From assembly GCF_030067815.1 (NCBI RefSeq), contig NZ_CP125968.1, forward strand, positions 3,588,001 to 3,652,000: a stretch of DNA of 64,000 nt. Direction: 5' to 3'. The position numbers were made by a program, and so were the translations under genes. The notes beneath the pieces were generated by a model that did no database searches, was not told the origin of the DNA, and saw nothing but the letters and a program-made list of their open reading frames with translations. Positions 29,815-42,578 of the stretch are shown in pieces. This DNA is from Sporosarcina thermotolerans (GTDB taxonomy: Bacteria > Bacillota > Bacilli > Bacillales_A > Planococcaceae). Position 1 is the stretch's first letter. Each line of letters opens with the position of its first letter.

Positions 29815-32800
29815 TCAATCAATCAATCGCAATACATCCAGTGCACGGTAAAGCATGACTGCCGCTTCTGCGCGTGTTGCATTGTTTTTCGGCATGAAGT
29901 TGTCGGTATTACCTTTGATAACGCCGATTGCTGCTGCCTTGTAGACTGATTCGATGGCGAATGATCCAATCGAACCGTGGTCGTTGAAGTGTGCAGGCAA
30001 TTCGATGCCTTCAAGCTTTGCTTTGTCTTGGTAAAGAATCGCACGCATAATCATTGTTGCAATCTCTTCACGCTTAATCGGCGCGTCTGGGTTGAACTTC
30101 CCGTTAGTTGTACCATTAACGATACCAGCACGTGCTGCAGCTTCAACTCCTGCGTATGCCCATTTCTTGCTCTTGTTCACGTCACCGAACTTCCCTTCAT
30201 ACTCTTTTAATGGAAGGTCAAGCGCGCGCGCAAGCAATACTGCGAATTCCGCTCGAGTGATTTGTGCATTCGGAGCAAACTCAGTTTCCGTCTTACCTTG
30301 GATGATGCCTTTTGCTGCTAGTGCATTGATTTCTTTTGCAGCAAATGTGTTTTTAATATCCTTGAAGTCTGGAATGATCGGCTCCGGCTTTTCTGGTTTC
30401 GGATCTACTGGTGGTGTTGGTGGAATGTATACTCCGCCTCCTCCAGGTGTTCCGCCATCGGATTTCGCCGTTGTGAACGTTAATTCCTTATCTGCACCTA
30501 ATATCTTTCCTGAACTATCTTCAATATCTTCACTAACAACAAGGCGGTAAGTTGTTCCAGCTTTCAATTTTGATCTTGGAACAAATTTAAACGTTTTCGA
30601 TAGTTTCTTCGAGTCATCTGTAACGAAGAATCCATCTTCATCGTTGTTATCTTTTCCGCCGTGACCATCTTTTTTATCATCTGGTGTTTCAATTGACTTG
30701 TAACCTGTTAGATCAATCGTTTCAACAGTTCCCTCGATTGGTGTATCGCTGCCCTCTTCGAACAGCTGGATAAGTGTCGCTTTGTCAGCTGTATTCATCA
30801 ATCGATCGAATTCAATCGTCAGATCGTCTCCCGTTACTTCTGTTGTAACAATTACAGGATCCGAAATTCTCACCATCGGAACATTCAATTCCGTTTCCGG
30901 AGGAGGAACGTCCATGATACGTGAAATGTATGGCTCATAACCATCTTTCGTGAAGATGACGCGCCATTTTCCTGCGATGACATCCCAGCCGTAACGACCT
31001 TCTTCGTCAGTGATTTGTGGGTTGACTTGGCCATATTTTGCCGCATCCCATTGTACCCACTCTGTATCATCGTCATCTCCAACTTGCATTTCGACAACTG
31101 CACGAACTCCTTCAAGTCTGTTGTCCATGCTGCCTTCGAATACGTAACCAGATGGGTCAATCAAGACGATAATGTTCATCAATGGAAGCGTGATTTCCAC
31201 ATCATCTTTTTTGAACGTGATTTCCAGCAATTGCTCACCGTATGACGTCCAACGACCAAGCAGGCTACCGTCAAATGTGAATGTGTTATCTGTACCTTTG
31301 ACAAGGTCATACTCTTTTCCAAGGAAGCTGATTTTCGCTGAATCCACATCCATATCGAATTTCACTGTCGTATCGAGTGGTGTATGCTCGACAATTGCAA
31401 ATGTCGCAACGCCCGTATAAGGGTTCAGTTTTACATCGCCATTCCAACCTGCATGGACTGTTACATCAGTCATTTTCGGAACGTCTGGCTGATAAGTGAC
31501 TGTTACCGGTTGCTTGGACATCGTCGTTTGCTGACCGTCAGTTACTTTTGCGGACAGTATGAATGTTTCTTTCGCCTTAGAGTCAGCTACCGGCAATTCT
31601 ACATCGATGAACCACCATTTGCCGTCGACCTTTGTTTCACCGACTTTTTTATTGCCTGCAAACAGTTCTACTTTTGAACCATATTTAGCATTACCGTAAA
31701 CCTTGATATTTTTTACACCCGTAAGCGCTGGTGCTTCAAGTGTTACGAATACGACTGATGTTGTAGACGAAAGGATTGATCCTTTTTCAGTCACTTTTGC
31801 AGTTACGGTTAAGGAAGAAGCTTCAACATCCCCAACTGTTGCACTGAATGTGATCCTACCGGATTCTCCAGCAGCTACTTCAGGAATAACCACTTTATTG
31901 CCATCAGATTTGACTGATTTTCCATTCAGGGAAACAGTTTCTTCTATTAACTTGAGTCCTGTAGGGATTGTTAATGTCACAGGGACATCCTCAGCCTTTT
32001 GAGTTCCATTATTCTTATAGACAAGCGTGAACTGGACTTCTTCACCAGAGACGACAGAAGTTTTGGAAACCGCAAGATAGTTTCCGTCACCATCGAAATC
32101 TCCGTCACCCTTCGCTTGGAGCGTTACTTCTCCGACATCGCTAGGTTGCTTACCTTCCATTGTTACAGTCGGATAACCGTAAGAATAGAATGATAGATTG
32201 TAGGTCTCAGTGTCTTCAAACCAGTTACTGCAAAACTTCCATCCGTAGCAGTACGACCCCAACCATAAGTTGTTTGACCATCTGCCGAAATTGAAACATT
32301 CGCCAGTGGATCGCCATTAGGGTCGACGACTTTTCCAGTCATCATTACAGCTTTTGCCAATTGAATGTTTTTCTCGACTTCATCATCACCAACTACAATT
32401 GTTTCCTGATGAGACAAGTAAAGCTGTGAATAGACATCAATCCAAATATCATCTGTTTTCGATAGGCCACTCAGCTTGTATTCACCAGTCGCATCTGTTT
32501 CTGCGTACGCATTCGTATATCCACCGTAAGCATAGACGTACGCATTCGCTACCGGCTGGCCTTGGCTATCCGTTACTTTACCAGTAATGACACGTCCTTG
32601 CTCCAAATTGATTTTAATTTCGGGATTATCCGCCACTACAACATTTTGATGATAGGACATAAATCCTTCAGCATAGATGTCTAACCAGTAGTCATCCGCA
32701 GCAGCAACATTTTCAAATACAATTGCACCATTTTCAGGCTTAACATTGTACTTGTAGTAGTTACCAACCCCGGTGTAACCATGTTTTTGATAAGTTGAAT

Positions 32801-35800
32801 AGCTATACAAATAAATAGAATCAATTTTTTCGACATCGGCATTAAATTTAATCGTCAATGTCTTTTCATCGATTGTAAGCTTGTCGACTTCGAATTTATA
32901 ATCCGTCGTCCCTTTCACCAAATTGATTGATGCAGTTGTTGTTAGGTAAGTACCTTGACCATAGACTGTCAATTTGTACTCGCCTGTTTCCAAATCTTTT
33001 AATACCGATTGCCCGTTATTCGTTGTGAATTTACCATTCACTGTAGATCCAAATACAATATATCCTTTTGGACCTGTTAATCTCGCAGACAGTACATCAG
33101 TTACAGGCTTGTCAGTAACTTTATCGAAAATTGTAATGGAAGCATCCGTAAATGCAGGTACTTTGTAATCTGGAGCAGCGACAATCTTGGATTGACCTAC
33201 TTCAAGATCTTGTTGAGCATAAGTATTTCCATTTACAAGCACTGAAATTTTGTACTTGCCTGAAGGAAGCCCTTTAACCTCGAAAGCTCCATTAGCATCT
33301 GTCTTCACTGTGTACGTTTTATTCGAAACAAGACGAACTGTTGCATCCTCTACAGGTTGCCCGTCCTTTACAAGTCCTTTAACTGTAGAACCGACAGACC
33401 AATTAAGTTCATTTGAAATTTCTTCGGTTTTCTCTTCACCATTCAAGATTTGACCTGTCACTTTTTCAATGACTTTCTGGCCTTCTTTTACGATGAATAT
33501 GCCTTCATACAATTTAGACGTTTCATTGTAAGAAAGTACCACTTCGTGTGCTTTGCCGTCTACATAGACATTCGCTACCGCCGTGAATCCTTCTTCATAA
33601 GAGCCATCCACTGTTACAGCCAGCTCGTCACCGATTGAAAGCAGCTTATCTGCATTTCGACCGTCTTTAAGTGTAATTTCTGTTGCAGTGAATGCATCCA
33701 CAGTGAAACTGGCTACATCTGAAACGCTTGTGTTTTTAGCTGCATCTGATGAAGTGATTTTCACCTTATACGTTGTGCCTGGTTTAATGTTCGAGATGAC
33801 TGCTGTTGTTCCCTTTTGTGATTCGCTAAGAACTGTGAACTCTCCATCGTTTTCAGCAACTTCAACTTTATAGGAAACAGCGTCTTCTGCACCTGTCCAA
33901 GTTACAATTAGTTTTCCTGCTTCTTTTGTGATTTGAATATTACTTGCTTTTTCAGGAGGTGTACGGTCGATTGTTACAACAACGCTTGTTGTAGCATCTT
34001 CATTGGATGCGACAATCGTATACTCTCCATCAGTTTCTGGATGGAATGTATGCGTGTATGCACCTTCTGAATCGGCCGCGACAACCGTGCCACTCACTTT
34101 TTTACCATCTTTTTGCAATTCCAATGTTACTTCTACATCCGCATTTGCTTTACCAATTACTGTAATGCTTTCTGCATTTGTGATTAAACCTGATTGCGGA
34201 GTATGGATTTGTACGAATGGCGTGTTTTCTCCCGTAACTGTAAATTCCTCTTTAAGAGTAATGGATTGACGTAAAGCTGTCGGGATATGCACTTCAAATG
34301 TGTATGTTCCTGCAATAAGCTCTTTATTAATGGCAAATTCTCGGTCGTTGATTGATCCTGTCATTTGCCATACTGTCTTGCCTGTATGATCTTTTACTGT
34401 ATACTCCACAGGCACATCGTATTCTCCACTGAATTCTCCAATATAATCCCTGATTGGATCTTCCGATGCTTCAGCCGACATCATTTGTGGATTATTCTCC
34501 AACGCTCGGTAAATGTTAGTTATTTGGAAGTCACCGGAGTGGAGTGAAACAAAAGCTTGTAAATAGTAATTTTTATTTCCAATCTTGTCTAATTGGAAAT
34601 TGAAAATGTTTCCTGATATTGCTTTTTTGTCGAAAATGAATTCTTTGTCTTCATTAAGATCGACAAATTTAACGACACTATAGCTCCAAGGTGTATCATT
34701 TTCCTCATTTGAAGCAATGTAATACCTTAGTGGACTGTATTGCCCCTTTTGTTGGGACATGGATGAAACCCAATCCGACTCGCTATGAAGGGAGAATCTA
34801 TTTGGATAGTACTCGTATCCAGAAATCTTCATATCTTTAATAGTAACTTTAGCCAAGTCTTTTCCATCGACTTCGATTCCCATATTATCTGCAATAGTTG
34901 TTTTAGGTACGTTTAACACCGTTGCATTTTGTGAATTGTCAACTACTATTATGCGGCCATGATAGTTGTTCGGAGACGCCAATACTTGGAATGATTCTTT
35001 TCCACTAACACGTATTGGGCTAAATGGAGAGTATCCATCTGTAGCAAGTCCAAAGTTCAGTTCCGCACGTTGAATAGTTGTCGGGTTTAAATTATGCGTA
35101 ATTTTAATTGACTTCAGGTCTTCAGATAGTTGCAATGGGTTAGATTTACTGCTGTTCAGCAATTGCTCACCTTTCATTGCTTGGATATCAATAACACCTA
35201 AATTATTTTGCAGTGTTCCAGTCAGTAAAATTTTATACTGTGAATCCGGATTCAACTCCAAACCATATGGCATAGTAAATTGCATATCATAGAAGTTCAA
35301 GTTCAAGTTGAATGTTCTTCCGTACTCATGACTGTCCAAGTCGTCATTTTGAATAGTCATTTGTCGAGGTTGGAACTTACCGTATTTTGTATCCAACTCT
35401 ACCGGAATAGCCAATGGCTTTTCTTGCCCATCCACGTAAATGAATGAATCCATTGAGAGGGATACGATTTCTTTATTAACTGTGCTTTCAACCAATTTAA
35501 TCTTATAGATGCCTTTTTTCAACGGCTCCGTTAATGCAAATGAATCGAAATAATGCGTTAAAATCGGTTCGCCGATACGTTTGTCGTTTTCATCGTAAAT
35601 TTCATAAGTGAATGAGTTTTCACCTATAATATCCAATTGGCCATAGTCATTTTCGAAGTATGTGAAGACTATAGTCGAATTTGAATTGGTATACGCGTAA
35701 CCGTCGTACGTAGTAAATTCAATCCCCTGTTCTTTTTTATCTTTCCCATAAGGAACTGGTCCTTTATAAGTCGTATCTCCGTCCCTTACCGTTAGATAGG

Positions 35801-37988
35801 TAGAAGGATTGCCTATGATCTTTTCGCTAACATATAGCTTGGAATAAGTTTCCCCATATGGGTACAGGGAGAGACTTGCATTCTCATATTTTGAAGATGG
35901 CTTTAATAATTGCCAATCCACATTTGTTAAATCCAATGAGAATTCATTATCCCCATTTACAAATCCAAACCATTTGTATTTTTCATTGTTTGCATTTGTT
36001 CCAACCCAGTTAACGAGGAATTTTGCATCCTTGGATACATGCCACCCAAATTCGAATAGATTCACTGATACACTTGTTGAGTTATCCATTCCAAGTAGCA
36101 TGAAATTCACTGAATCAGTATTAAAGAATCCAGTATCCACTTTCATTTCCACAAGGTCGGTTGCACTGAAGTGGTAATTCTTATCCGCTTGACCAGTAAA
36201 TTCTTTTGCATACATTGTTTTGGAAGTATGATCTACGACTGTCATGTAATAGCTCAAGCCATCCAAAATATAAGCATCCGGAATGAATGCCTCATATACA
36301 CCATTAACTGATTTGATTTCTTTTGAAATTACTCGATTGTAATAACGATTTTCTTTTTCACCTGTTTTTTCATACAAAGTGACAATTCCTGATTGTAGTA
36401 GTTCACCTTTTGAGTTTTCAGCAGTAAAAACAGTTCCTTTTAATTCTTGAACTCCCGAATCAAATACAAATGATTCTTCTGCAGATAGCTCGTTTCCTTC
36501 TTCGGTAAGATAAGTTGCCTTTACTGTGTAAGTACCACTTTTCCATGTTGAAGCATCAATTTCGATTGATGAATGAAAATATTCGTCGGACCATTCAAAA
36601 ACTTTTTCCGAGCCGTTGAATAGTTCAAACTCAATTGGGTTCACCGGAATTCCACTCATCCTAAATTGACCGGATCCTAAAGTGAGTTCATAATTCACCC
36701 ACAAAAAATGATTCGTATTTGTGTTTAGACTTGTAAACTCTAATTTTGTTGGCGCTGTTGGAATTTGTATTGTTTGATCACTATCAATTACAAACACACC
36801 ATCCCAATTCGCGTTATTTGAAAAACTTAAATTATAAGTTCCATTCGACAGTTGAATTGCTGCATTTTCACCTTCGTTAATAAGGAAAGTAATATCGGAG
36901 TTTTTCAAATTCAAATAACCCCAATTATAAGTTCCATCAAACTCCACCTTTGAAGAATCTGCCAAAAGTGTGTCATAGTCAATCGGTTTACCGATTGTGA
37001 CCTTTCCATTAAGGAAATGTTTTGTTTCGTCTTTTTCCCCTTCTATCACATATTGCAAAATTATTGGGTTTTCAGAGACTAACAATCCATTTGATACATA
37101 AAGTATGTTGTAGTTATCACTCCATTGTTCTCTATCTACCGGTATGAATCGCATTTCATAGATACCCAGACCGCTATTTTCCGAACTAAGTGCTGTTTTC
37201 AATAAATCCTCGTCAGATGGGATGGTTTTACCAGTGACCTCCAATAGTTCGTCACCTTTTACAACCATCTCATTATAATAAGTGTTGGTCTCACCGTCTT
37301 CTTCATATTCAATCCAATAAATAACCTTGTACTCGTCATTCGGCTGAATAGAATCTGCAGGGAAACTCAATTTATGAATTCCTTCACTACTTATAGACCA
37401 TGACATGTCTATAGATCTACCATATTGTCCATCACGCACTTTGCTTAATAGGATGCCTCTTCCAGAGTTGATAATTCTTTCATCTGAGTTAGCATCGATA
37501 TTTATTTCATGCATGTTTACGTGGGAAGGACTCGTTACTTCAATGTTCACCAGAGTAGTGAAATCGCCATAATCAACTGTAATATACGTTTTTCCAGCAT
37601 AAACAGATGTTACAAAGCCTTCATATACAATAGCAACTGTATTGTCAGCTGAGGCAAATGTTGCGTCTGCTGTTACATCCTTCTCCACTGTAGTGCCATC
37701 TGGCTTTGTCGTCGTTTCAGTTACAGTCAATTGCCGCCCTTCTCCGAGTTCAAGCCGTAGTGATTCGTAGTTAACGGAGTACGTGATCTCACCATCGACT
37801 TGGCCAGTGACCATAGTGCCATTAATGGACCCTTCAATCATTTGCATGGTACTTTCGCTTTGTGTGTTCGGTTTGAACGGTTTTACTTGTTTTGCTGATG
37901 CACTTGCCGAAAACGGCATCATCATTGACAGAACAAGCACGAAGGCTAATAGACTATTTAGCGCCTTCCTAAAGTCCCGCGTTTTCAA
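29815..37988 (-). CDS. Giant SLH-anchored multidomain surface protein (one frameshift)
   Basis: About 2724 aa after restoring one T near 32240 (expected AVTGLEDTETYNLSF). The start is best placed at the TTG 37988, 6 nt after GGGGAG, the same arrangement as in the S8 gene at 42579-46565. The signal peptide (SLLAFVLVLSMMMPFSASASA) and the following KPFKPNTQSESTMQM are nearly identical to that protease. Instead of a propeptide and catalytic domain, the sequence jumps to TMVTGQVDGEITYSV and a bacterial Ig-like domain with TTVEKDVTADATFASADN, matching the region after the protease domain of the paralogues. Then come about 1200 residues of beta-rich repeats, an fn3 module (PPEKASNIQITKEAGKLIV), several carboxypeptidase-regulatory-like modules (GKVTDSQGQPVANAYVYAYG), a DUF11-like region, a Big_5-like domain and three SLH modules. 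Probably an adhesin or scaffold; no catalytic motif was seen. Confidence 0.82.
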
Positions 37989-38038
37989 CCCCATCTCCCC
38001 TTTTAAATTGATTGATCACACTATTGTATAAATAGAGC

Positions 38039-38058
38039 GTCTCTATGAATATATCATA
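38039..38058 (-). promoter_or_regulatory. Conserved leader block of the giant SLH gene
   Basis: The 20 bases 38039-38058 (plus strand GTCTCTATGAATATATCATA) are identical to 46613-46632 in front of the S8 gene at 42579-46565, at the same distance from the start codon. A second shared piece, TTTGGGAGA, lies about 15 nt farther out. On the minus strand TATATT could be a -10 box; no standard -35 was found. Confidence 0.55.
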
Positions 38059-38244
38059 AAGTCTGATACTTTGGGAGAATTGGCTCAAAAAATAGGTAAA
38101 ATATTACGTCGCAATTAATTAATGGAATAAAATATGAAAAATAATGTAATTAAAAAGGTAATTAAACCTATATTTACTTCGAGTTATGGGATTTTGTGTG
38201 AAATTCGGAGCTTTCATCAGGAAGTACTAATGATTCATTGTAAT

Positions 38245-38275
38245 AAAAAAAGGAACCCGAAGGCTCCTTTTTTTT
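38245..38275 (-). terminator. Terminator after the second S8 protease
   Basis: GGAACC-CGAA-GGCTCC (38252-38267) with one mismatch, flanked by A7 and T8, so it could work in both directions. It lies 8 nt past the stop of 38284-42334 and closely resembles the terminator at 42538-42570, showing that the duplication included the terminator. Confidence 0.8.
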
Positions 38276-38283
38276 CGTCACTA

Positions 38284-41200
38284 TCAATCTATTAATTGCA
38301 AAACATTTAGTGCACGGTAAAGCATAACTGCCGCTTCCGCACGGGTTGCATTGTTTTTAGGATTGAAGTATCCATTATTTCCTTTGATGATCCCGATTGC
38401 GGCTGCTTTGTAAACTGATTCGATGGCGAATGATCCAATTGAACCATGGTCGCCAAAGTTACCTAACTTTTCAACGTTAGCTAGTTTCGCTTTGTCACGA
38501 TAATCGATTGCACGCATAATCATTGTTGCGATTTCTTCACGCTTAATCGGCGCGTCTGGGTTGAATTTTCCGTCTGCTGTACCGTTCACTATACCTGCAC
38601 GAGCTGCAGCTTCAACACCTGCGAATGCCCATTTCTTGCTTGTATTCACGTCACTAAATTTACCTTCATATTCTTTCAATGAAAGGTCAAGTGCACGAGC
38701 AAGCAATACCGCGAATTCAGCGCGGGAGATCTGTGCGTTCGCACCAAATTCTGTCGCCGTCTTACCTTGGACTATGCCTTTTGCCGCTAATACATTGATT
38801 TCCTTTGCGGCAAATGTATTGGCAATATCCGTGAAGGCTGGTGGTGTCGTTGGTTTTTCTTCTTTCGGCTTCTCTTCAGCAGGTTTCTCTTGAGAAGGCT
38901 TCCCGGCCTCAGGTGTTCCTCCGCCCGGCGCCGGAGGAATCACGATTGGCGGTATTGAAGGTCCCGGAACTACAATAACAGGTGCCTTGTCCACTTGGAC
39001 ATCGATTGTTACAGGTTCAGAATTTCCGTAGCTGACTGTAATTGTTGTTTTGCCAGCTTTATTTGCCTTGACTGTACCTTCAGAAACAGTAATGATGCTT
39101 TCGTCGGCTACTTTGTATTTCGCTTCCGTTGTTACATCTTTCACGGTTGTCTTTTCATCTGATGTAATTGTTGTTTCTGTTACTGTGAGCTTTGCCTGGT
39201 GTGTTTCTACCAATTTCAACTCAGTTGGAGTTACCGATAGTTTTACTCCAAGAGCATCTCTTTCAAAAAGGACTGTTTCAGAAGAATTACCTGCTGCGTC
39301 GTCAATCATTATAGTCACTTTCGCAGAGTTGCTAATATTGTCGAAGTCTTCCGAGTCAATATTGATATTGAATGTACCATCCTGTTCCAATACAATCGGT
39401 AATTTATTGGCGTTTTCACCGTTTATCGAAACTATATAAGAGGCATGCAGCTTTTCATTCAAATCATAGTCAAGTCCATATTGAGCCAACGCCTCGTTAA
39501 ATTCAATATACTTATCTGTCACTTTACCGATTAGAGTTCCTTCATTAAATACACCTTCGACAACGGGTTTTGTGGACTTTATAAAAATTGGTCCTACGTA
39601 GTCATTAATTTCAGCCGGAATACCGGATTTCGGTTTTGCTGTGAAATCGAATGTGTAAAGACCATCTGGAATAATCGTTTTTCCTGAATCATCCCATGGA
39701 GAATAGGTTCCGTTAATCTTAAATGCATACTGGCCTGCGTCAAGTGACGGACTTGCGTGCATGAAGCCGATGAAACCATCACCAAATTCGCCACCATCAG
39801 GGTTCATGATATCGTAAATTTCCAAGTAGTTTGCATCAACATCGCCCGTGATGGTGAAGTAGAGCGTTGCCTCGTCTTTTACACCGTCACCGCTGAAGTT
39901 GAGATCGGTTTCCGATATGCTCATGTCTTTCAGCTCAACAGGAATTTCTCCACTGAAGTCTGCCGCAAATGGCAATGACACCTCTACATCTCCACTTTTA
40001 ATGTGGATATAGCCCAACAGTTCATCACCAATTTTTGCCTTTGTATTTGCAGAGGCAGTCAGCGTGATATTTAAGAGTTGCTGGTCTTCGAGCGTGAAGT
40101 TCGGTTGATCGATGGTAATTTTAGCGTCGCCAAACGATTTCGTTACATTTACTGTAACGTCATACTCCCCGCCATTCCCCTTCATATCTTTAACAAGAAT
40201 TTGTTTTGTAACTTTCAAATCTGTTCCAAGTGATTGAGGACCGAAAGTTACTGTTCCCTTTAGGTTCTCAACGATCTTATTTGATTCATCAAGCACCGCT
40301 TCGTCTATTGCATAAGCAAGAATGGTTGGATGCGCGGCCGCATAAGCATTTACACGCCCTGCCCCTTGAGAGAACACATCATACTTTTTCGTATCTAATA
40401 GTTTCGCAGTGTTGGAAAGTGCGACTTTCACATCGAAAGCATTCCAATCAGGATTTGCCTGTTTCATAAGTGCTGCGATTCCCGCAATATGCGGGGTAGC
40501 CATCGATGTTCCCGTTTTACGGGCATACGCCCTTTCGTAACTCGCATCCGGGTTATCCGCTTTGTACATCGGGATTGTAGACATAATATTTGTCCCGGTG
40601 CGCTTACGTCAGGCTTTATGTCGAAGTTCGGAGTTGAAGGACCACGTGAACTTGAGTTGTTCACTTCGTCGCCTGCGATATATGTTTTATTGAATGAACC
40701 GAATGTAATAGTGCCTTCCGATTCGCTAAGTGCCGCACGGATTTCTTCGCCGTCCGTTTGGGACATATCGAATGCGGGGATGAAGTCAAAATCATCGCCA
40801 AGGAATGTTTTTGATATGCCGGGTGCGTTTGAGCCGCCTTTATGGTTATGGATGATGATAGCAACCGCACCATTGTCTTTCGCAGCTTGAATTTTGTCGA
40901 CGAACGGGGCCTGGCCACGTGAGACAAGGGCTACTTTTCCTTTTACATCAAGATTTTCATAGTCCTTTGTTTCACCAAGTCCAGGTACTGCGACAATGTC
41001 AAATACACCATCAAGTTGAGTAGCTATGTCTTTGCCATATGGTGTTCCCATCAAGTTTAAATTTTTGGTCAGGTTGTAACTGTTAGTGTTGATATTCACT
41101 TCTCCATCGTAATGCGCTTCAGGATTTGTCGTGTTCCCGACTGCGATGCCGAGGCGGGATGTGGATGGCGTACCCATCGTTCCGCGGTCAGGGCCAGTGT

Positions 41201-42334
41201 TCCCTGTTGCAATTACTGAGTAGTTCCTGCAAGCATCGCATTATTAATGGCAAATGATGCAGCGTCCGTTTCAGTGTTTGCGCCGCCGCCAAGCGACAGG
41301 TTAATGATATCCATTTTTTCGGCAACTGCCGTGTCGATCGCTTTAATGATACCGACATAGAACCGCTGCCGTACGCACCAAGGACGCGGTATGCATAGAG
41401 GTCAACTTTTGGCGCAATTCCTTTCAGGCCATATTCATTGTTGCCGATTGCGGCAATAATCCCGCAACATGCGTGCCGTGTGAAGTATAAAATGTGTTTC
41501 CACTGCTATTGAATATAGGACGATTTGCTGGACGATCAAGCGGTGATGTTTCGGAAGCATCGTCGTCAGCACGCGGGCGTGTATAGTCGTTACCGATATG
41601 CGGGACGAAGTTTTTGCCTCCTTTATAAATGCCTTTGAAGTCGGGATGGTCGGCGTCGATTCCCGTATCGAGGACGGCAACCTTGATACCTTGCCCTTCA
41701 TAGCCTTCCGCCCAGAGCTTTTCGATACCAAGGAAATCAACGCTTGTGTCCATGAATGCGTCAACTTGACCATCTGCTGGAATTACATTTTCTTCATCTT
41801 CGAAAGCATAAACAGTTGCATCGGGTTCAATTAATTTGACACCTTCGACTTGGAGAAGTATTTGAAGATCGTCAGCTTTTACTTTTGCTGCAAAGCCGTT
41901 AAGGACAGTGTCGAATGAATAACCCTCTTCAAAGGAGACTTGTAGAGCTTTCATTTCCTTTTTGACATGGTTTTGTTGTGCTTTTACTTTTTGAAGCGCT
42001 TTTGTTTCTTGTGTGGCAGTGAAGCTTTTCCCTGCCAATTCATTAATACCTTTTTGTAGCCCTGCAGGCGTTTCTGATAGATGAACGATGACAGAGATTT
42101 GTTCATCTCCCGATAGATCACTTAAGTCCTTATGTATAACTGGTCCGCTGTTTGCCAAGTTTAACTGTTCAGCAATAGCGGCTTTCATTTGTACTATGCT
42201 TTCGCTATTTGTTGTTGTTTTAACGGACTAGTTTCTTCTGCGTTGACGATTGATGAAAACGGCGTCAACATGGACAGAACCAAAATAAAAGCTATTATAC
42301 TCTTAGAGATTTTTATAAACTGTTTCTTTACCAA
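38284..42334 (-). CDS. SLH-anchored Vpr-like subtilisin protease, paralogue 2 (five frameshifts)
   Basis: The coding signal continues through the whole span but crosses five single-base deletions: A-run 42218-42221, near 41463 (HGTHVAGIIAAIGNNEYG), near 41360 (YGSGSYVGIIKAI), near 41219 (AGTTAVIATGNTGP) and near 40595 (SAPGTNIMSTIPM). Adding five bases gives exactly 1351 aa, close to the 1328 aa of the intact paralogue. The start is TTG 42334 after GAGGTGAG; signal peptide SIIAFILVLSMLTPFSSIVNA. An I9-like propeptide, the S8 domain with Asp (AVLDTGIDADH), His (SHGTHVAG) and Ser (KTGTSMATPH), an inserted PA domain (GKVALVSRGQAPFVDKIQ), fibronectin-like strands, an Ig-like domain, a Pro/Lys linker (PAEEKPKEEKPTTPPAF) and three SLH modules follow. 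It should be a surface-tethered serine protease. Confidence 0.82.
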
Positions 42335-42537
42335 GACCCTCACCTCGTTACTCTTTCTATGATGTTACTTTCTTGCTTGTAGCTCATGAGTGTTTCAACT
42401 TATCGCATTATTAAGGTTTATATGACTATAATAATATATCATTTTTTAATAGGTTTGGGTATATTACAGTGATATTTTAGTAAACCATTAAAGTACTTCT
42501 GGTATACTTGCTTTGAAACACTTGAATAGTCGCGCAT

Positions 42538-42570
42538 TTAAAAAGAGGAACCCGAGGGCTCCTCTTTTTA
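42538..42570 (-). terminator. Terminator after the first S8 protease
   Basis: AAAAGAGGA (42541-42549) pairs with TCCTCTTTT (42560-42568), loop ACCCGAGGGC which can close further. It lies 9 nt past the stop of 42579-46565. Confidence 0.85.
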
Positions 42571-42578
42571 TAGTGCTA

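Noticed and set aside
41424..42188. A free-standing short protease made of propeptide and part of S8
   Set aside because: The reading stops within HGTHVAG; the next frame continues the catalytic domain without a gap, so it is one gene broken by a missing base.
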